NCBI GenBank assembly: GCA_963839615.1
Contig: CAWIVY010000007.1
Location: 682,001-746,000, forward strand
DNA length: 64,000 nt
Reading direction: 5' to 3'
Origin: DASQMT01 sp963839615
GTDB lineage: Bacteria; Actinomycetota; Thermoleophilia; Solirubrobacterales; Solirubrobacteraceae
The notes below the pieces were generated by a model that saw only the letters and a list, made by a program, of their open reading frames with translations, had not been told where the DNA came from and ran no database searches. The position numbers and the translations under genes are program-made. Positions 7,695 to 16,049 of the stretch are shown here, in pieces (position 1 is the stretch's first letter; every line of letters starts with the position of its first letter).

Positions 7695-8980
7695 CGGGCG
7701 CCGGGCACGGAGGCCTCGAGCGCCGCGCCCGCGACGGGCGCGCCGAGCTGGAGCACGAGCCAGACCTGCTCGCGCCGGCGGAGCAGCCCGGGATCTGCGA
7801 GCGGGTCGCCGTCGAGGATCACGAGGTCGGCGATCCGGCCGGCCTCCACGGTGCCCAGCTCGTCGCCGAGGCCGAGCGCAGCGGCGCCCGTCGCGGTCGC
7901 CGCGACAAGCGCGTCCATCGCGGGCAACCCGTGGTGCACCATCCGCTCGAGCTCGCGCGCGCTGTCGTAGAACGGCGACCAGTCGTGGCCGAGCGCGATC
8001 TTCACCCCGGCGCTGTGCGCCGCGCGCAGCGTGAGGTCGGCCTGCTCGAGGTTGTGCTGCGCGAGCTCGACCAGCAGCGGGCTCCAGGTCTCGGGCGCCG
8101 CGCGCTCGCCGTCGAGCCCGGCGACGCCGTAGAAGCACGAGAGCGTCGGCACGAGCACCTGTCCCTGCTCGGCCATGCGCTCGAGCAGGTCGGGCCGCTG
8201 GTTGAGGTACATCCCGTGCTCGATCGTGTCGATCCCGGCGTCGACGGCGAGCTCGGTGCCCGGCAGCCCCTCGGCATGCGCGGCGACCCGGTAGCCGAGC
8301 CGGTGCGCCTCCTCGACGAGCGCGGCGACCTCCTCGCCGGTCACCTGCGCGGGATCCGGGTCCTCGAGCTCGACCGAGCGCGCGCCGGTCGTCATCAGCT
8401 TGATGAAGTCCGCGCCGTGGCGGAGCTGTTCGCGCACGGCGCGGCGGATGTCGTCCGGGCCGTCGGCCTCGCGGTACATCCCGGAGAAGAACCGCCCGCC
8501 CGGGCTCGTCGCGGAGACGATCCGGCCGCAGGTCAGCAGGCGGGGCCCGCGGAACGCGCCGAGCCGCATCGCCTGGCGCGCCTCGACGACCGTGCTGCCA
8601 TACGAGCCGACGTCGCGCACGGTCGTCACCCCGCGGCGCAGGGCCTCGGCGAGGTGGGCCGCGACGACATGCGCCGCCGTGCCGGGCAGCAGCGGCTCGG
8701 CGCCCTCGTCCGGATGCGGCATCTTGGCCTTGACGTGCGCATGCGCGTCGACGAGCCCCGGCATCAGCGTGCGCCCCTCGAGGTCGATCGCCGCGGCGTC
8801 CGGCGGCGCATCCGCGGCGCCCGCGACGCGCTCGATCCGGCCGTCGCGGACGAGCACCGACGCGCCCTCGCGCGGCGCCGCGCCCGTGCCGTCCAGCAGG
8901 CGCGCGTTCGTCAGCCACAGGGGCGGGCCGGGCGGGGGAGCTGCGAGGAGAGCGGGCAGGCGCGGGGGCATGCGCCGCAT
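7691..8980 (-). CDS. Metal-dependent amidohydrolase (imidazolonepropionase/prolidase-like)
   Basis: A 429-residue amidohydrolase-superfamily enzyme with all binuclear-site signatures: LMPGLVDAHAHV (HxH), a lysine in DFIKLMTTGA, histidines in RVAAHAEG and IEHGMYL, and the aspartate in IALGHDWSP. This subgroup includes Xaa-Pro dipeptidases and other enzymes cleaving acylated or dipeptide-like substrates. It lies 20 bp downstream of the LacI regulator on the same strand and is probably part of its regulon, with the divergent second amidohydrolase and cupin. Two ATG codons compete (8980 and 8971). Substrate unknown. Confidence 0.85.
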   Translation of the reverse strand: MRRMPPRLPALLAAPPPGPPLWLTNARLLDGTGAAPREGASVLVRDGRIERVAGAADAPPDAAAIDLEGRTLMPGLVDAHAHVKAKMPHPDEGAEPLLPGTAAHVVAAHLAEALRRGVTTVRDVGSYGSTVVEARQAMRLGAFRGPRLLTCGRIVSATSPGGRFFSGMYREADGPDDIRRAVREQLRHGADFIKLMTTGARSVELEDPDPAQVTGEEVAALVEEAHRLGYRVAAHAEGLPGTELAVDAGIDTIEHGMYLNQRPDLLERMAEQGQVLVPTLSCFYGVAGLDGERAAPETWSPLLVELAQHNLEQADLTLRAAHSAGVKIALGHDWSPFYDSARELERMVHHGLPAMDALVAATATGAAALGLGDELGTVEAGRIADLVILDGDPLADPGLLRRREQVWLVLQLGAPVAGAALEASVPGAR

Positions 8981-9000
8981 TGAACCAGTCGGCGGCGGGG

Positions 9001-10008
9001 CTACGCGGGCGGACCGGTGGAGGCGCGCTCGACGAGCACGGGCGCGACGCGCACGCGGGCTCGCGCACTTGCCATGGGCTGCCCGGCAACGGCCGCGGCG
9101 AGCAGTTCGGCTGCCGCCGTGGCGACGTCGGGGAGCCCCCAGTCGACGCTCGTCAGCGGCGGCGCCACCACGCGCGCGATCGGGTGGTCGTCGTAGCCCG
9201 CGACCGACAGGTCGCGCGGGATCTCGAGGCCGCACGCGGCCGCCGCGGCATAGACGCCGCAGGCGATCGAGTCCGACAGGCAGAACACCGCCGTCGGGCG
9301 CGGGTCGTCGCCCAGCAGCGCGGCGGCCGCCTGGGTCGCCTCCTCCATCGAGTGGCGCGTGTTCACGACCGTCGCCTGCATCCCGAGCGCCGCGCACTTC
9401 TCGGCGACGACGCGCTCGGCCGGCCGGTCCGGCGTCGAGGGACGGCTCGGGGTGAGCACGGCGATCTGGCGGTGCCCGAGCCCGTGCAGGTGCTCGAGCA
9501 CCATGCCGACACCGGCGCGGTTGTCGAACAGCACCTCCCCCACGGTCGGCCCGGCGAGGGCGTCGCCGACCGTCACGATCGGAAGACCCTCGCCGATCTC
9601 GGCCCAGGCCTTGTCCGAGGGATCGAGCGGCGAGATCACCAGCCCGTCGACGAGCCTGTCCGCGAGTTGGCGCGCCAGCATCCGCTCGCGGTCCGGCTCA
9701 CCGCGCGCGTCGACCACGACCATGTGCAGGTCATGGCGGCCGAGCCGGCGGCCGAGGATCTCGACGAAGCGCTGCTCGCTCAGGTCCTGGAGCGAGCCCG
9801 ACAGGACGCCGGCCAGCCCGGTGCGCCCGCGCGCCAGCGCGCGCGCCACCGCATTGCCGGTGTAGCCGAGCTCCTCGGCGGCCCGGCGCACGCGCTCCTG
9901 GGTCTCCGCAGTGGTCTGAACGCCGCGCATCGCATAGGAGACCGCGGCGGGAGAGAGCCCGGTCGCGGCGGCGACGTCCTTGATCGTGACGCGCTTGCGC
10001 GGGGGCAC
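9001..10008 (-). CDS. LacI family transcriptional regulator
   Basis: A 335-residue LacI/GalR regulator. The DNA-binding head is VTIKDVAAATGLSPAAVSYAMRG and the hinge helix is NAVARALARGRTG; the periplasmic-binding-protein-like effector domain follows, with the dimer motif SDSIACGVYAAAAACGLEIP and SVAGYDDHPIA. It starts with GTG. Between it and the divergent amidohydrolase are three tandem copies of a TGAA-N4-TTCA operator, so it probably controls both directions. The effector is probably a small metabolite handled by the flanking amidohydrolases rather than a sugar, since no sugar transport or sugar kinase gene is nearby. Confidence 0.92.
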   Translation of the reverse strand: MPPRKRVTIKDVAAATGLSPAAVSYAMRGVQTTAETQERVRRAAEELGYTGNAVARALARGRTGLAGVLSGSLQDLSEQRFVEILGRRLGRHDLHMVVVDARGEPDRERMLARQLADRLVDGLVISPLDPSDKAWAEIGEGLPIVTVGDALAGPTVGEVLFDNRAGVGMVLEHLHGLGHRQIAVLTPSRPSTPDRPAERVVAEKCAALGMQATVVNTRHSMEEATQAAAALLGDDPRPTAVFCLSDSIACGVYAAAAACGLEIPRDLSVAGYDDHPIARVVAPPLTSVDWGLPDVATAAAELLAAAVAGQPMASARARVRVAPVLVERASTGPPA

Positions 10009-10104
10009 GAGGCGAACCGTAGCGCCGGGGAGGACGGAACCACCGTCTTCGCAGCGATTTGGTCCGCCCGGTCTATTGGAAGTGTCGCCTTCGTCCGATA
10101 CAGT

Positions 10105-10142
10105 TGAAGCGGTTCAGTGAACCGGTTCAGTGAAACGCTTCA
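10105..10142. promoter_or_regulatory. Three tandem LacI-type operators
   Basis: Three 12-base elements of form TGAA-N4-TTCA start at 10105, 10118 and 10131, exactly 13 bp apart. The central one, TGAACCGGTTCA, is a perfect palindrome; the outer two (TGAAGCGGTTCA, TGAAACGCTTCA) have one broken pair each. The third ends five bases before the ATG of the rightward amidohydrolase, covering its ribosome-binding region. Typical of a LacI/GalR repressor site, but a triplet with a strict period is unusual. Confidence 0.8.
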
Positions 10143-10147
10143 CCAAC

Positions 10148-11056
10148 ATGACCGTCGACCTCCACCAACACCTCTGGCCCGCCTCCTTCGTGGCAGCGCT
10201 GCGCGCGCGCCGGAACGGTCCCCGCCTGGACGGGTGGGAGCTGCACCTGCCGGGTGAGCGGACGTACCGGATCGACCCGGCGCACCACGATCCGGAGGCC
10301 CGGGCGGCGCTCGCCGCGGCCGACGGGGACGAGCTCGTATGCATCGCCCCGGCGGCATCGCTCGGCCTGGACCGGCTCCCGCCCGCTCAGGCGGACGAGC
10401 TCGCCGGAGCCTGGCTCGACGGCGCGCTGGCACTCGGGGCGCCGTTCCGCCCGTGGGCGATGGCCGGCGTCCAGGAGCCCGACCCGCGCGCGCTCCGCGC
10501 CGCGCTGCAGAGCGGCGCGATCGGACTCGAGGTGGGAGCCGACGTGCTCGCCGCGCCGGACGGGCTCGAGCGCCTCGCTCCGCTGCTCGAGGTGCTCGAC
10601 TCCGCGCAGGCGCCGCTGCTCGTCCACCCGGGCCCCGTGGGTCCCGGCGACGCGCCCGGCCGCCCCGCGTGGTGGGGCCCCGTCGTGCCGTACGTGACAC
10701 AGCTGCACTCGGCCTGGTGGGCCTGGATCGACGGCGGCCGCGACCGCTTCGCGCAGCTGCCGGTCTGCTTCGCCGCGCTCGCCGGCCTCGGCCCGCTGCA
10801 CGGCGAGCGCCACCGCGCCCGCGGCGGCGACCGCGCGGCGATCGATCCGCTCTCGTTCGTCGAGACGTCGTCCTACGGCAAGCAGGCGGTGGACGCCGTC
10901 ATCCGCGTGCTCGGCATCGACGTCGTCTGCCACGGCTCCGACCGTCCCTACGCCGAATCGGCGCCGCCCGCCCTGGGCGACGCCGCGCTGCACGCGATCC
11001 GTAACCGCAACCCCGGGCGACTACTCGCCCACTGCCTCGAGGAGGTGCCCGCATGA
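10148..11056 (+). CDS. Amidohydrolase family 2 protein
   Basis: A 302-residue TIM-barrel hydrolase. The N-terminus MTVDLHQHLWP carries the HxH metal motif, APLLVHPGPV holds a further histidine, and HGSDRPYAE near the C-terminus supplies the conserved aspartate. Members of amidohydrolase_2 include decarboxylases and lactonases acting on small carboxylated rings. The start at 10148 is preferred over 10130 because the upstream start would lie inside the operators. It overlaps the cupin gene by four bases, so the two products probably act on the same molecule. Substrate unknown. Confidence 0.8.
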   Translation: MTVDLHQHLWPASFVAALRARRNGPRLDGWELHLPGERTYRIDPAHHDPEARAALAAADGDELVCIAPAASLGLDRLPPAQADELAGAWLDGALALGAPFRPWAMAGVQEPDPRALRAALQSGAIGLEVGADVLAAPDGLERLAPLLEVLDSAQAPLLVHPGPVGPGDAPGRPAWWGPVVPYVTQLHSAWWAWIDGGRDRFAQLPVCFAALAGLGPLHGERHRARGGDRAAIDPLSFVETSSYGKQAVDAVIRVLGIDVVCHGSDRPYAESAPPALGDAALHAIRNRNPGRLLAHCLEEVPA

Positions 11057-11589
11057 CGCCCGTCGCGACCCCCGTGATCGATGCCCTGGACCTGCCGGAT
11101 CGCGAGTTGGAGCGCGAAGAGCTGCTGCGCCTCGTCGAGCACGTCGCCGGCCGCCGCGAGCTGTGGCTCCCGCACCTGCGCCTCGATGCCGCCGAGCGCA
11201 CGTACGCGGCGTTGCACCGCGATGCGAGCGTCGACGTCTGGGCGATCTTCTGGCTGCCGGAGAACGACACCGGCTGGCACGACCACGACACGTCCAGCGG
11301 CGCGGTGAGCGTCGTCGAGGGCGCGCTGGAGGAGCACGCCCTGCGCGTCGCCCAGCCCGAGCGCCAGACGCGCTACGGGGCCGGGGCGTCGTTCGCGTTC
11401 GGCCCCTCCCACATCCACCGGCTGACCTGCGCAGAGCCGCGCGCCGTCTCGATCCATGCCTACTCGCCGCCGCTGTGGCGGCTGGGGGCGTACTCGGTCG
11501 ACGCGGACGGCGCCCTGCACCGGACGTCGGTCTCCTACGCCGACGAGCTGCGACCGCTCGGCCCGGCCGCGCTGCCGATCGCCGCCTGA
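11053..11589 (+). CDS. Cysteine dioxygenase-like cupin
   Basis: A 178-residue single-domain cupin. Cupin motif 1 reads GWHDHDTSSGAVSVVEGALEE, with the two metal-binding histidines of the thiol dioxygenase family, and motif 2 provides a third histidine in FGPSHIHRLTC. These bind ferrous iron in cysteine dioxygenase and 3-mercaptopropionate dioxygenase. The ATG overlaps the stop of the amidohydrolase (ATGA), placing it in the LacI-controlled operon. A thiol-containing product of the amidohydrolases would fit, but this is inference; it may oxidise another small thiol or bind metal without oxygenase activity. Confidence 0.78.
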   Translation: MTPVATPVIDALDLPDRELEREELLRLVEHVAGRRELWLPHLRLDAAERTYAALHRDASVDVWAIFWLPENDTGWHDHDTSSGAVSVVEGALEEHALRVAQPERQTRYGAGASFAFGPSHIHRLTCAEPRAVSIHAYSPPLWRLGAYSVDADGALHRTSVSYADELRPLGPAALPIAA

Positions 11590-11632
11590 CCCCGGGACTT
11601 GAAACTGCCGCGGCGCCTGGCAAAGTGACGTC

Positions 11633-12202
11633 ATGTTCGAGTCGACGAAGGCTGGGGCGCCCACACATCTCACCGTCCTGCTGCAGGAGTTCGCGCAGAC
11701 CGACGCGGCACGCGTCTGCGCGGACCCGGTCGGCGCATACGCCAACTGCCTCGCGATGTCGGCGCTGTGCGCCGAGTGGCTGCGCGCGCGCGGCGTCGAG
11801 TGCGGGATCGTCTGGTACTCCGGCAGCCGCGAGCCGTTCCCGGAGGCGGCCGGGCGCTGGCCGTACTGCGACCTCGAGGAGATCAGCCACTGGACCGTGC
11901 GTGCCGGGGACTGGAGCATCGACTGGACGGCGCGCCAGTTCCAGGCGCAGGCCGACTGGCCCGAGGTCCGGCACGTGGACTCGATGGCGGCTCGCTGGCA
12001 GCGGGTCGAGGGGTGGGCGTGCGAGCGCTGCCAGCAGTTCGTCGCGGACCCGCGGCATCGCGAGCTCACGCCGACCCGGCTCGACGTGACCCACCGCGAG
12101 CTCGCGCTCGCGACCGGCGGTCGCGGCCCTTACGCCGACCCCCGCCATGACGTCACGGCATCCCTGGTCGCACTCTGCGCGTGCGACCGCGCCGCCGGCT
12201 AG
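11633..12202 (+). CDS. Hypothetical protein with a possible Cys-His-Asp catalytic triad
   Basis: A 189-residue soluble protein that I cannot place in a named family. Three short blocks have the order seen in transglutaminase/papain-like enzymes: YANCLAMSALCAEWLRARG (cysteine at the start of a helix), EEISHWTVRAGDW (histidine on a strand) and WSIDWTARQF (aspartate on the next strand). The C-terminal third adds WACERCQQF, a possible metal-binding cysteine pair. No signal peptide. It stands alone between the cupin operon and the convergent inactive hydrolase, overlapping the latter by four bases. A thiol hydrolase or amide-processing role is suggested by the pattern only. Confidence 0.6.
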   Translation: MFESTKAGAPTHLTVLLQEFAQTDAARVCADPVGAYANCLAMSALCAEWLRARGVECGIVWYSGSREPFPEAAGRWPYCDLEEISHWTVRAGDWSIDWTARQFQAQADWPEVRHVDSMAARWQRVEGWACERCQQFVADPRHRELTPTRLDVTHRELALATGGRGPYADPRHDVTASLVALCACDRAAG

Positions 12203-13116
12203 GCCGCGGCAGACGACGTCAGCTCGAGCGCCTCGCCGAAGAACGCCAGCAGCTCGTCGCGCACGCGCAGGAACGTCGGATCGGCGTCATGCATCCACTC
12301 CGTGTGCCCCTTGTCGTCGAGCAGCACCAGCCGCTTGGGCTCCTCCGCGGCGGTATGCAGGGCAAGCGACTCCGCGGGCGAATGCAGCGCGTTCGCCGCG
12401 CCGTGCACGAGCAGCAGCGGCCGCGGCGCGATGCGATGCACGTCGTGCTCAGGCTGGAAGCGCATCAGCGCATCGACGGCCTCGAGCGTCACGGCGCTGC
12501 CGAACCCGGCCGCCTTGTAGAGCTCGGCGTCGACGTAGCCGCGGGTGACCGTGTCGAGCCGGACCGCCTCGAACGGCGCGACCAGCGCGGAGCGACCCGC
12601 CGTCGTGCGCAGCCGCCGGTCCTGCCGGATGCGCTCGATCAGCCGCTCCCAGGTGCGCGGATCGTGCATGAACCGCAGCGAGCGCGCGCCATCGCCGATC
12701 GGATTGCAGGCCGCGACCGCACGCACGCGATCGTCGCCGGCGGCCTCCGCGATCACCACGCCGCCTCCCAGCGCCCAGCCCAGCAGCGCGATCCGGGAGG
12801 GGTCGACCTCGTCACGGGTCTCGAGGAACGAGACGGCGGCGCGCACGTCCTCGACCTGGTCCTGCGGGACCAGCCGGCCGCGCTCGCCGTCGCTGCGGCC
12901 GAAGCCGCGGTAGTCGAACGAGAGGACCGCGTAGCGGTGCGGCACGAGGGCGCGCGCGAAGCGCGCCGGGTGGATCGTCTTCAACCCCTGGTAGCCGGAG
13001 CAGGCCACCACGGCAGGAAGCCGCTCCCCGGGCCGGTGGTCGGCGGGCAGATGGAGGTCCCCGTCGAGCCGGAGGCCCTCCGCGAAGAAAGTGATCGGAA
13101 GCTGCGTATGTTGCAT
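12199..13116 (-). CDS. Alpha/beta-hydrolase fold protein lacking the catalytic serine
   Basis: A 305-residue alpha/beta hydrolase of the dienelactone-hydrolase/acyl-peptidase type: oxyanion region VVACSGYQGLKTIHP, conserved SFDYRGFGRSDG, and a histidine in DDKGHTEWMHD. The nucleophile elbow that should read GxSxG is GWALGGG (residues 113-119), so Ala115 replaces serine, and the usual acidic residue in the HGxxD segment is Asn (HGAANALHSP). The fold is intact but the triad is not, which suggests a binding protein or a different chemistry. The ATG at 13116 lies inside a palindromic operator shared with the divergent FAD dehydrogenase; a TTG at 13137 is an alternative start. Confidence 0.8.
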   Translation of the reverse strand: MQHTQLPITFFAEGLRLDGDLHLPADHRPGERLPAVVACSGYQGLKTIHPARFARALVPHRYAVLSFDYRGFGRSDGERGRLVPQDQVEDVRAAVSFLETRDEVDPSRIALLGWALGGGVVIAEAAGDDRVRAVAACNPIGDGARSLRFMHDPRTWERLIERIRQDRRLRTTAGRSALVAPFEAVRLDTVTRGYVDAELYKAAGFGSAVTLEAVDALMRFQPEHDVHRIAPRPLLLVHGAANALHSPAESLALHTAAEEPKRLVLLDDKGHTEWMHDADPTFLRVRDELLAFFGEALELTSSAAA

Positions 13117-13134
13117 ATGTCGCAACTGAGGTTG
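13110..13134. promoter_or_regulatory. Compound palindrome (GTTGC-N7-GCAAC-N4-GTTG), copy 1
   Basis: GTTGC at 13110-13114 and GCAAC at 13122-13126 form a perfect inverted repeat separated by seven bases, followed four bases later by a third half-site GTTG(C) at 13131. It sits in the divergent region upstream of the FAD dehydrogenase gene. The same three-part layout in the same spacing recurs 16.3 kb away at 29432-29456, directly upstream of the BHMT-like gene. The island's IclR protein is the most likely binder. Confidence 0.7.
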
Positions 13135-13193
13135 CAAGAACTACCCGGAGTCTACGATCTCCGCGTGGATCTTGCAAGCGCGCCGCTCGGCTG

Positions 13194-14552
13194 GTGAGCA
13201 CGCTCGAAGAAGACCTGCGCGCCGTCGTCGGGCCCGGCCACGTCCTGGCCGATCCGGACCTGCGCGCGCCCTACGAGCAGGACTGGACCGGCCGCTTCGG
13301 CGGGCCGGCGCGGCTGGTCGTCCGTCCGGCGGACGCCGGCGAGGTCAGCGCGGCGCTGCGCGCCTGCCACGCGCACGGCGCTCCCGTCGTGCCGCAGGGC
13401 GGCAACACCGGCCTCGTCGGCGCCGGCGTTCCGCGCGGCGGCGAGGTGCTGGTCTCGCTCGCGCGGCTGTCGGACATCGGCCCGGTCGACGCCGCGACGC
13501 ACCAGGTCGAGGCGGGAGCCGGGGCGACGCTCGCCGCGCTGCACGAGCACGCGGCCAAGGCCGGGCTGGAGTTCGGCGTCGACTTCGGCGCCCGCGACAG
13601 CGCCAGCGTCGGTGGCATGATCGCGACGGATGCCGGCGGCGTCCGGGCGCTGCGCCACGGGACGATGCGGGCGCAGGTGCTCGGCCTGGAGGCGGTGCTG
13701 GCCGACGGCAGCGTGATGCGCCGCCTCTCCGGCCTGCCGAAGGACAACGCGGGCTACGACCTGCCCGCGCTGCTCTGCGGCAGCGAGGGCACGCTGGCCG
13801 TGATCTGCCGCGCGCGGCTGCGGCTGCTGCCGCGCATGCCGGCCCGCGTCACGGCGCTGCTGGCCGTCGCGGGGCTCGAGGATGCGCTGGCGCTCGTCGA
13901 GGCGCTGCGCCGCGACGCGCCCTCGCTCTGCGCGGCCGACTTCATGCTCGACGACGGCCTCGACCTGGTGCTGCGCCACCGGAAGCTCGCCGCGCCGCTG
14001 CGCGAGCGCGCGCCGGCCTACGTGCTCGCCGAATGCGCGGCGCTGACGGACCCGACGGCGGAGCTCGCGGCCGCCGTCGAGGCTGCGGGCGTCGTCCGGG
14101 ACGCGGCGGTCGCGGACGACACCGCGGGCCGGGCGGCGCTGTGGGGGCTGCGCGAGGCGCTCCCGGAGGCGATCGCCGCCGCGGGGATCCCGCACAAGCT
14201 CGACGTCGGCGTCCCGGCGGCTGCGCTGGCGGAGTTCGCCGTGCGCGTGCGCGAACGCGTATCCGTGGCCGCCCCAGGGGCTCGCGTCTGGCTCTTCGGG
14301 CACCTCGGCGACGGCAACGTCCACGTCAACATCGTCGGCCCGGATCCGGGCGACGAGGCCGTCGACGAGGCCGTGCTCCGGCTCGCCGCGGAGCTCGGCG
14401 GCACGATCAGCGCCGAGCACGGCGTCGGCGTGGCCAAGGCGCGCTGGCTCGGGCTCACCCGTAGCGACGAGGAGCTGGGTGCGATGAGCGCGATCAAGCG
14501 GGGTCTGGATCCCGGCGGGCTGCTGAATCCCGGCGCGGTCCTGGAGCGCTAG
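13194..14552 (+). CDS. FAD-linked 2-hydroxyacid dehydrogenase (GlcD/D2HGDH family)
   Basis: A 452-residue flavoprotein with the VAO-type FAD domain (VVPQGGNTGLVGAGVPRGG near residue 63, then GGMIATDAGGVRALRHG) and the C-terminal FAD oxidase domain ending HLGDGNVHVNIVG and AEHGVGVAKARWLG. These are characteristic of glycolate oxidase GlcD, D-lactate dehydrogenase and D-2-hydroxyglutarate dehydrogenase. It oxidises a D-2-hydroxyacid to the 2-oxoacid. It carries the same upstream palindrome as the BHMT-like gene at the other end of the island, so it is probably co-regulated with that pathway even though it points the other way. GTG start. Confidence 0.88.
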   Translation: MSTLEEDLRAVVGPGHVLADPDLRAPYEQDWTGRFGGPARLVVRPADAGEVSAALRACHAHGAPVVPQGGNTGLVGAGVPRGGEVLVSLARLSDIGPVDAATHQVEAGAGATLAALHEHAAKAGLEFGVDFGARDSASVGGMIATDAGGVRALRHGTMRAQVLGLEAVLADGSVMRRLSGLPKDNAGYDLPALLCGSEGTLAVICRARLRLLPRMPARVTALLAVAGLEDALALVEALRRDAPSLCAADFMLDDGLDLVLRHRKLAAPLRERAPAYVLAECAALTDPTAELAAAVEAAGVVRDAAVADDTAGRAALWGLREALPEAIAAAGIPHKLDVGVPAAALAEFAVRVRERVSVAAPGARVWLFGHLGDGNVHVNIVGPDPGDEAVDEAVLRLAAELGGTISAEHGVGVAKARWLGLTRSDEELGAMSAIKRGLDPGGLLNPGAVLER

Positions 14553-14642
14553 CCGGCGGGCCCGGGTGCCGCGGCGGTTCGATCCATCGAGTGGCGACTC
14601 CCTAGGCGATAGCGCGGAGAACTCGCCAGTCGGCGCGATCAG

Positions 14643-14662
14643 GGCGCTTCCGCGGAAGCGCC
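14643..14662. terminator. Bidirectional hairpin between convergent genes
   Basis: A perfect 20-base palindrome (GGCGCTTCC-GC-GGAAGCGCC) lies in the 165-bp gap between the stops of the convergent FAD dehydrogenase and M20 genes. It could fold on either strand and probably ends transcription from both sides. There is no T-run, as is common in GC-rich actinobacteria. The rest of this gap shows nothing else. Confidence 0.6.
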
Positions 14663-14717
14663 ACCACGATTCGGGTCCTGCCTCAGTTGCCGCAGTTGAC
14701 GTTCTCCGCGTCGGCTC

Positions 14718-16049
14718 TCACGGACGTTCGGCCACCCCGCAGAACCGCATCGCCGCGACCGCGAGCACCTGCGCGGCGCGGACGAGCTCGTCGACCGGCA
14801 CGTGCTCGTCGACCGCATGCGCGTGGAGGATGTCGCCTGGGCCGAAGGCGATCGTCGGGATGCCGGCGCGCGTGAAGGTCGGGCCGTCGAAGAAGGTCGT
14901 GTGCGACGCGACCGTGCGAGGCAGGCCGAGGGCGGCCATGGCGTCGAGCGTCGCGGCCGAGACGGGCTCGGCCGGGCCGACGAAGCCGGGCGGGACGTCG
15001 CCGCGCCACGAGAATCGCGGCGGGTGCGCCGCGAGCCACGGGTCGGCCTGCGCGGCGGCGAGCACGCGCGCCTCGATCTCCGCTTCGACGTGCGTGCCGC
15101 AGCCGTCCGCATCCGCCTGGGCGGGCACGTACTGGACGTGGCACTCGAGCGTCGCGGCGGCCGGGTAGGAGACCATCCACTGGCCGGCGTCGAGCGCGGT
15201 CGGGACGATGCTCCCGGGCTCGAGCACCTCGTGCTGCGTGTCCGGGCGCAGCTGCCACTCCAGCCGCAGCCGCTGCAGGGCCTCGAGCACGAGCTGCGCC
15301 TTCTCGATCGCGTTGACCGGCCCGCCTGCGCCCCAGTGGGCGGGCGGAAAGCCGGCGTGCCCGGCGCGCCCGTCGATCGCGATCCGCGGCATCAGCGAGC
15401 CGCGCGTGCCCAGCCAGGCGCTCAGGCGGGTCGGCTCCGGGATGATCCCGGCGTCGGCCCGTATGCCCGACGCCGCGACGGCGAGCGAGCCCGCCCCGGT
15501 CGACTCCTCGTCCGTGACGGTGTTGACGATCAGGTCGCCGGCGAGCGGGACCTCGAGCGCGCGCAGCACCTCGGTCGCGAGCAGCATCGAGGCGACGCCG
15601 CCCTTCATGTCGCAGGCGCCGCGCCCGTAGAGGCGCCCCTGCCGCACCTCGGGCTTGAACGGGGCGCTCGTCCAGAGCTCCTCGGGCTCGGCGGTGACCA
15701 CGTCGACATGGCCGTTGAAGAGCAGGGAGCGCCCCGAGCCGGCACCCCTGGCGGTGGCCAGCAGCTGCGGCCGGCCGCGGAAGTGATGCCCCTCAGGGAT
15801 CGGATAGCGGGTCGCGGGAAGCTCCGCCGGCTCGGGCTCCCACACGCGCACCGCCAGGCCGGCGGCGCGCATGCGGGCCGCGACGTAGTCCTGGAGCGCG
15901 GCGTCGTCGCGCGGCGTGTAGTCCGGGTCCGGAGCGCGCGTGTCGAAGGCGACGAGATCCGCCAGCAGGCCGGCCAGGTCGTCGCGCCGGCGCGCCACCT
16001 CCTCGGTGACCCGCCGCTCGAGCGGCGTCAGCGCGGGGCTAGCCGTCAT
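14718..16049 (-). CDS. M20 family metallo-amidohydrolase (ArgE/DapE-like)
   Basis: A 443-residue co-catalytic zinc hydrolase. Metal ligands and catalytic residues are in FNGHVDVVTAEP (H, D), GACDMKGGVAS (D), TVTDEESTGAGS (EE) and IIPEPT, with the C-terminal histidine in GDILHAHAVDEH. The dimerisation insert (about residues 190-320) is present. The family removes acyl groups from amino acids or cleaves small peptides. It is last in the long left-pointing series and overlaps the alcohol dehydrogenase gene by 11 bases. It probably releases an amino acid from an acylated or dipeptide form brought in by the ABC importer (inference). Confidence 0.88.
   Translation of the reverse strand: MTASPALTPLERRVTEEVARRRDDLAGLLADLVAFDTRAPDPDYTPRDDAALQDYVAARMRAAGLAVRVWEPEPAELPATRYPIPEGHHFRGRPQLLATARGAGSGRSLLFNGHVDVVTAEPEELWTSAPFKPEVRQGRLYGRGACDMKGGVASMLLATEVLRALEVPLAGDLIVNTVTDEESTGAGSLAVAASGIRADAGIIPEPTRLSAWLGTRGSLMPRIAIDGRAGHAGFPPAHWGAGGPVNAIEKAQLVLEALQRLRLEWQLRPDTQHEVLEPGSIVPTALDAGQWMVSYPAAATLECHVQYVPAQADADGCGTHVEAEIEARVLAAAQADPWLAAHPPRFSWRGDVPPGFVGPAEPVSAATLDAMAALGLPRTVASHTTFFDGPTFTRAGIPTIAFGPGDILHAHAVDEHVPVDELVRAAQVLAVAAMRFCGVAERP

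Noticed and set aside
5685..9089. Long left-strand open frame covering yeiH, the LysR gene and the amidohydrolase region
   Set aside because: Arginine- and alanine-rich translation over real genes in other frames; only the yeiH part has family motifs.
14643..14662. Regulatory operator for the island
   Set aside because: Although a perfect palindrome, it lies between two gene ends and does not match the GTTGC-N7-GCAAC operator; a terminator is simpler.
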